NCBI GenBank assembly: GCA_034698045.1
Contig: JAQGAU010000181.1
Coordinates: 1 to 35,688, forward strand
Source: Paramacrobiotus richtersi
Taxonomy: Eukaryota; Tardigrada; Eutardigrada; Parachela; Macrobiotidae
Direction of reading: 5' to 3'
Length of the DNA: 35,688 bases
Position numbers and translations under genes: made by a program. Position 1 is the first letter of the stretch. Each line of letters starts with the position of its first letter. The notes under the pieces are model-generated. The model saw nothing but the letters and a program-made list of their open reading frames with translations, ran no database searches and was not told the origin of the DNA. Shown here piece after piece: positions 31,001-35,688 of the stretch.

Positions 31001-32145
31001 AGAGATTTCGTTGCCAAATGCGTTTCTTAAAACCGTACCGGAAATAGACTCGGTTTTGTAAACCGGGAGGGTTACTGCAGTTTTCCCGACTCCATATGGA
31101 TTAAGATTTAACGAAAATATAATTTGCAGCTGGAGATCGATATTTTGACGTGCTTTAAAGCCATACAACTTTAGAAATATCAATGGACAGAGCAGATGAT
31201 ACATACAAACTGGATGTGTAACCACGTCGTTTCCCTGTTAGAACAGCCCATTCAGCACAAACCGTGTAATGCGTAATTTCCGAATTTTCACAGTTACTTT
31301 TTATTTCAACCACCATACTACAATTCGCTCGGTAGCGGTACTTGCTATTTCATCGTTAAGAGAATAAATATAAAAAAACACCGCCAAGTGCGCGCTGGAA
31401 AATATTCAACAGCCCAGTTCTAGCCAGAGAAAATAATGAAAGCTAAAAACTCTGTAATAATGAAAATTCCAGCATATATAGACAACAAAAGCACAAAGCT
31501 TGGGATTAAAACTCAAAATACACATACAAAAGGACCCAGTCAGTGTTTCCCGGGCGAAAAAAAATGGACATTCTACGCACTGATTTACATCCACGGCAGC
31601 TACAAAGGAGAAAAAAATCGATTAGCATGAAACCCCAACATGAACAAACAATATTCAGCCAGTACAAAATGTATCAAATTAAAAGCAGGAATAACGGGCT
31701 TCTATCCAAAAGACTGCAAAATGACCATAACTGGTCAATTTTCGAAATTAAAGGCATCAAAACTCCGCAGTGTTTCAGTTTTTATTATTTATTTGCTTTG
31801 TTGATTTAACTTGAGCTATTTTTACGTTATGCACGTTACCAGTTAAAAATAATTAATATACGAAATTAAAAAACATTTAGTACGTAATATTTTATTCAGT
31901 CCCAAAGATCACTTTACCGTTTGAATAAAAAGCGTTGAATCAACATCTGCAACAGAACTAGTTGCTGGTTCAGGGAAACACACCGCTTCAGCGCATTCAG
32001 TACTGTTGCGAAAGTGATCCGAGGAAAAAGTGGTTGACTCAATGTAGATTCCAATCAACAAACCTTTAAGAGATATCCCGAGATACGAAACAACCGAACA
32101 ATCAAATCCAAATTAAAGTTTCATAAATGCGGAAGCAGATTATTC
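31000..32145. other. AT-rich sequence between fossil and gene copy 2
   Basis: No gene is supported. Weak coding-like character continues on the plus strand to perhaps 31.4 kb and may belong to the fossil's right end. From 31.4 to 32.1 kb there are only short AT-rich frames. No LTR was recognised. Confidence 0.4.
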
Positions 32146-32294
32146 TGTCTTTAATTCATAATTAAATTAAACGAGAGCGGAGAGTTCACTTACATTAAAA
32201 ATTTATCGTCACACAGTTCCGTTCCGGTGAGAAAGTTTCTGCCGGTGGAAATAAATAGAGAGACCTAACAGGAGACGTCCGGCCGGACACGTGA

Positions 32295-32567
32295 TTACGG
32301 GAAAGCATGAGCCACCGCCGCGGGATGCGCTGTTGCGTAATTAAACACCTTCAGCATGATGCGCAAGTAGGTCACCTTCTCATCACAAGTGAATACTGGG
32401 GCTGGCTTCCGGTTCAAGATGCAGCAGAGTCCAGCCCTAATATCCCGGTCTTCCAACTTCGACCAACAATCCCCTATGATGCCGCTTTTCTTCTTAAAAT
32501 GATCGCTGAGTGAGCGCGCGATAGACTGGAGACATGCCGCATAATCCGGGTTCCTGAATGTGCGACC
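32295..32567 (-). CDS. terminal exon T, copy 2
   Basis: The acceptor is TTATTTGCAG beyond 32567; phase 0, 90 residues, TAA at 32295. It begins GRTFRNPDYAACLQ. Length and frame equal copy 1. Confidence 0.6.
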   Translation of the reverse strand, partial: GRTFRNPDYAACLQSIARSLSDHFKKKSGIIGDCWSKLEDRDIRAGLCCILNRKPAPVFTCDEKVTYLRIMLKVFNYATAHPAAVAHAFP

Positions 32568-35557
32568 CTGCAAATAAATTCACGTTCAGCGTACAAGTTG
32601 TGTCCCACATTTATAGCACATTTTTCGTAACTTATTCGTCTATGTATTTATTTGCTCATTTATCAAGAGCGGGACAGTGGCGAGTTGAGCGCAATGCATG
32701 CGTGCGCATTCTTGCGCTGGGCTAGGTAACGTTACACAGCACTTGACAGTTGATTATCGCTTTCTGACCACTCTCTCCGAATTCCTGCATTTTGGAATTA
32801 AATAGATTATCTTTAGAATTTTTATACAGATTGGTCAAGATTCGAATGTGTGTTTACATTTATACACACTAAGCATATACATTCATATATCGTTCATGTA
32901 CAAAGGCGCAGCATTACACAAAGTTAGCGCATGCATTAAATCGGTCAAAATCACTTATAAAAAAACGACGAGCTGTTGTACCGTTTACGGAAAAGCACGT
33001 TCGCTCAGAAAATTGAAATCAGAGACAAACAAAATATATGTACTTATTCCCGTTTGGCAAAGCATATCTACTATTTTTCATCTAAATCGACGACTTTGAA
33101 TCTTAATTTTTGTACAAACAGGCGTACCAGTCCCTCATAAACGCAAATTATACTGTTTGTTCTGTTCAATCGATAAAAGCAATACAAAATAAAAAAAAGA
33201 TACGTACGTCAAATACTGAAATAATTTTTCAAAACAACTACGAAATACAGCTGTTAAAAATAGGTATCATGTTTTCGGTACAGTTTGATTTTGTTTTTGA
33301 TTCTGATCAATTTACTTCAGAAGTACACCCCGCAATATGTTATTCAGGCAAAAACAAACACCTGCGTCTCTAAAATGTACCAAGGTTCAGCTGTCTGGAG
33401 CCATTTGTGTTTTATTACCTCTTTGTAAGTAGGTCCAACCTTGGCTTTATACAGCATGTTCAAGAACCGAACCCCACTTCCCCTGTTAAGCAGCTTTCCC
33501 AGTACCCCATAACAACTTTCCTGATAATATACGCTTATCAGTACACGCTTGTCCGACAAACAGGATGTTACAATATCCGTAGAACGTGTAGTATAAACAT
33601 TAAAACATTCCAAAAACACCAGCGAAAATATAAGAATTATACAAATATAAACAATATCAATATTATCATTAATGGTTTTGAATTCTGTTGTATTATTTTT
33701 TTGTAAAGGTCATTGATACAGTTCATAGTTAATACTCGTTTTTTTTTAAAGTTTTTGCTGTAATCTTTCTCGGTTATTTTCATCAAATACTTCCTAAATC
33801 TAATTTCCATCTTTACGGCGAAAAGCAATGCAGAATCTTCGATTAAACTGGCTAAAATTACACATTACTGTTTCAAAGATCGCTCAAAGATGTACATAAC
33901 CAAAACATCGACAAGAGATGTGGGTATAACGGACCAACAAGCCTTATCATTCGTGGTCACGTACACAACAGGAAAATTCACATTAAATTTGACAACGTTG
34001 GTATGTTCCTCTGTCACCTCAAGTTCGCTTTCTATTCGAACAACCGCTTTACTCCTTCGAAATCATACTCCGGATTTTGCCATTACTGAATCACTTGTCC
34101 AAAGCACATGAATCGTTACAAAGGAGATAATCTGAAGGCCGTATAACTGAAGAAAAGACGAGTCTCGAAAAATTATCCTTGAATGAGTGGAAAAATCAAG
34201 GAAAAAACGAAATAAAGTTCGACGTTCCCAGCCACGGTGCAAAGCAAAAATTAGCCAAAATCTCAGCACTTTATATAAATATTTATTCGCTCAAGTGACT
34301 AAGCGAATCGATTGATAACTCAGAAACCAACAATGACAAAAACAACGAACGCACGCTCGGGAACCAAGACTGCTATTTTCCCTTTTCTTACCAGCGATCT
34401 TGAGGATCACAATTTTCTACTCCGAGATTTATTTAAGGAAAATGAATCACATCATGGACATGAACACACAATCGACGGTCCAATAATTACATTACGAAAA
34501 CTGATCATCGCTACATAAGCCACTACACTACGGTTTTGCAAGCTTGTCTACCGCCATCAGAAAAGAAGACAAATTGTGTAGCAAAATATTATACTGCTTT
34601 TGATAGCGCAAACCGACTTACCGATAGTTTCAGATGGCTCTCCGGCCTCAGCTGAATCGCCAGATTTAGACGGAACGTCGGCGATGTCCATACCGTCCTG
34701 CCGATGTCCGTTGCCTGTGGATAAGCAGGAATCAGAGGTGCTCATCTCGACATCCATAACATTATCATCTCTCTTCTGTGGTGTGCTCAGATGCGGCGCG
34801 GTGTCACTGGCCGGTGCCCTCCCCCGTTTAGCCGTCCGAGAAGGATTACGGCGCCCTCCCTATAAACACATTAAAGTACAGAGTCATTAATAATTAATCA
34901 ATGATAATTATGTCATATTCGTAATTATCAGTGCTTTACTGTTCATGACTCTGTACCTTGGCCGGTGAACACTGTGGGGTAGTTTGGACAGATTTGGGCG
35001 TAACTACAAAAAAACCATGTCAGACGCCATATCCTGGAAAAAAGCACAGAAACCTTGCACCACAACCAAGGGCTTATCGAGGCCCTCTGACCGACCAAAA
35101 AAAAATTTCGGCGCAGCTACGTGTCAAGGTAGCGGGCGGTCGCGCTAATACTCGAAAAGATCGGGCAACCGCCCCGGGGAGGCTACTACATAGTCGTTCG
35201 CACAGGTAAACGTCTCCCCGGGGCGGTTGCCGAATTTTTTCTAATACTAGCGCGACCGCTGCGCCGAAATTTTTTTTCGATAATCAAAAATCGGACGCGG
35301 ACGTTTCATCCAGAAAAATGCAGGGAATTCGAATATATAGTCGGAAAAAATCTATGTGTTACCAGTAACAAGTTATGGAGGGTTGAAAAACGGTCGGAGG
35401 GCCGGATTAGATTAAATTTACATATTTATAACTTTTTAAAAATACAACGTAAAGAAGTATTCTTACGGATCGACGACTGGCCCAACTGCTGCGACAGTTT
35501 CATCAATGGAAATGTTTCGATCCGCAGTTAATCCCGAACTGGTAACACCATCAGATT
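32295..35557 (-). CDS. multi-exon minus-strand gene, copy 2, largely open
   Basis: Exons found in 5' to 3' order: X' (35467-35557), A (34957-35003), B (34622-34859), D (about 33865-34056), C (33419-33520) and T (32295-32567). Exons A, B, C and T are all open, with GT-AG borders and phases that fit at A-B and C-T. B opens with GRRNPSRTAKRGRAP, an AT-hook-like basic patch, then runs S/T/D/E-rich. D, C and T look structured. A DNA- or chromatin-associated protein is a guess from the basic patch alone. Unresolved: the joint between B and D or C, the X'-A phase (they do not fit directly), and 5' exons beyond the window. A possible poly(A) signal variant ATTAAA lies near 32155 on this strand. Confidence 0.55.
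33419..33520 (-). CDS. exon C, copy 2
   Basis: The acceptor is CGTATATTATCAG beyond 33520 and the donor is AAAGAG/GTAATA. Thirty-four codons in phase 0 to 0 (ESCYGVLGKLLNRG and onward), which joins exon T in frame after an intron of about 850 bases. Confidence 0.5.
33865..34056 (-). CDS. exon D, copy 2, beta-rich
   Basis: About 63 codons open from the AGT codon at 34053 to a TAA at 33865: an acidic start (ESELEVTEEHT), then alternating hydrophobics (VVKFNVNFPVVYVTT) and a helix-like end (VDVLVMYIFERSLKQ). The acceptor is probably the AG just before 34056. The donor is not resolved; the stop follows the last codons directly, so either a donor lies inside or this is an alternative 3' end. The opposite strand is also open here but reads less like protein. 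Confidence 0.4.
   Translation of the reverse strand, partial: RSKAVVRIESELEVTEEHTNVVKFNVNFPVVYVTTNDKACWSVIPTSLVDVLVMYIFERSLKQ
34622..34859 (-). CDS. exon B, copy 2, with AT-hook-like patch
   Basis: The acceptor is ATGTGTTTATAG beyond 34859 and the donor is ATCG/GTAAGT. 238 bases, phase 0 to 1, open. Same splice sites and phase as copy 1 and 27 bases shorter, with in-frame length changes only. KRGRAP resembles the R-G-R core of an AT-hook, though the flanking residues are not canonical. Confidence 0.65.
34957..35003 (-). CDS. exon A, copy 2
   Basis: The acceptor is TTTTTTTGTAG beyond 35003 and the donor is CCAAG/GTACAG. 47 bases, phase 1 to 0, open (TPKSVQTTPQCSPAK). It joins B after a 97-base intron. 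Confidence 0.6.
35081..35403. mobile_element. 323-bp TIR element in gene copy 2, with nested palindrome
   Basis: Outer ends are GGCCCTCTGACCG (35081) and CGGTCGGAGGGCC (ending 35403), inverted with one mismatch. TTA occurs four bases outside the left end and three bases outside the right end, which could be a 3-bp target duplication of PIF/Harbinger type if the true ends are slightly longer. Inside, 35097-35277 is a second long inverted repeat. It sits where copy 1 has different DNA, in the intron upstream of exon A. Confidence 0.65.
35097..35277. repeat. 181-bp internal palindrome
   Basis: The left arm begins AAAAAAAAATTTCGGCGCAGC and the right arm ends with GCTGCGCCGAAATTTTTTTT. Further in, GCGGTCGCGCTAATACTCG and GGGCAACCGCCCCGGGGA are matched by CTAGCGCGACCGC and TCCCCGGGGCGGTTGCC. 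GC-rich arms with A/T-run ends. Could be a separate element nested in the TIR element. Confidence 0.8.
35467..35557 (-). CDS. exon X', copy 2
   Basis: The acceptor is TGTCAATTTCAG beyond 35557 and the donor is GATCC/GTAAGAATAC. Open, SDGVTSSGLTADR..., aligned with exon X of copy 1 through the G-[LI]-[TA]-A-D region and through its flanks. It ends in phase 2 where copy 1 ends in phase 1, so a direct joint to exon A is not in frame. Confidence 0.4.
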
Positions 35558-35688
35558 CTGAAATTGACAGCAAAGAATTCCTGAATTGCATGATTTTTGC
35601 GGATAACTCTAACACACAAGGTACCGGTTGATAAAGTACTGGCTTATCCTGCCTTTTTATAACATCCCACACCAAAGCATACGCAAAA

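Larger units (their letters stand above)
32146..35688. repeat. duplicated block, copy 2 (runs off the right edge)
   Basis: Same order and orientation as copy 1, without the 1.9-kb insertion and with a different element (35081-35403) between exons A and X. The left breakpoint shares the bases ATTCTG with copy 1. Similarity is still visible at 35619-35655 (against 10581-10617), close to the window end, so the duplication probably continues beyond it. Confidence 0.85.

Noticed and set aside
30776-31225. 149-codon minus-strand frame
   Set aside because: It is antisense to coding-like plus-strand sequence at the right part of the fossil, with no splice context or motif of its own.
32295-34056. 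BEN-domain assignment for exons D, C and T together
   Set aside because: The alternation of strands and helices is faintly reminiscent, but I cannot match the defining residues, so no family name is given.

Overview
This is eukaryotic, almost certainly animal, nuclear DNA. It is AT-rich (roughly 60 percent by eye), has no bacterial-style gene packing, and has GT-AG introns (two introns of about 100 bp can be placed) and several generations of transposable elements. I cannot name the species. An invertebrate fits the compact introns and the env-bearing Ty3/gypsy-type element, but this is inference.

The window has three main components. (1) A duplicated block in the same orientation, copy 1 at about 3579-10620 and copy 2 at about 32146 to the right edge. 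It carries a multi-exon gene on the minus strand. Two exons (A and B) keep both splice sites in both copies and differ in length only by multiples of three. Copy 1 is decayed. Copy 2 is largely open but incomplete at the window edge. The protein family is not recognised; one exon has an AT-hook-like basic patch and S/T/E/D-rich sequence. (2) A broken Ty3/gypsy-like retroelement fossil on the plus strand from about 20.1 to about 31.0 kb, with protease, reverse transcriptase, RNase H, integrase and an env-like glycoprotein. It also has unrecognised open stretches downstream of env. A 0.6-kb fragment of the same env lies at 2991-3578, directly against copy 1 of the gene block, so env tail and gene block appear to have been duplicated together. 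(3) Younger or independent DNA insertions: a 1.9-kb insertion in copy 1 flanked by CpG-decayed 8-bp direct repeats, a 0.75-kb TIR element and a 1.3-kb THAP-coding insertion inside the fossil, a 174-bp near-perfect palindrome at 14.8 kb, and a TIR element with a nested palindrome at 35.1-35.4 kb.

Left to right: 1-2740, mostly non-coding with a T-rich tract; 2755-2990, a 21-bp minisatellite; 2991-3578, env fragment; 3579-10620, gene copy 1 with its insertion; 10.6-20.1 kb, mostly AT-rich DNA with scattered exon-like open stretches, mainly on the minus strand (13.26-13.78, 15.1-15.4 and 17.08-17.35 kb); 20.1-31.0 kb, retroelement fossil with two nested DNA insertions; 31.0-32.1 kb, AT-rich; 32.15-35.69 kb, gene copy 2.

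All exon calls come from reading frames, splice signals and comparison of the two copies by eye. No database search was possible.
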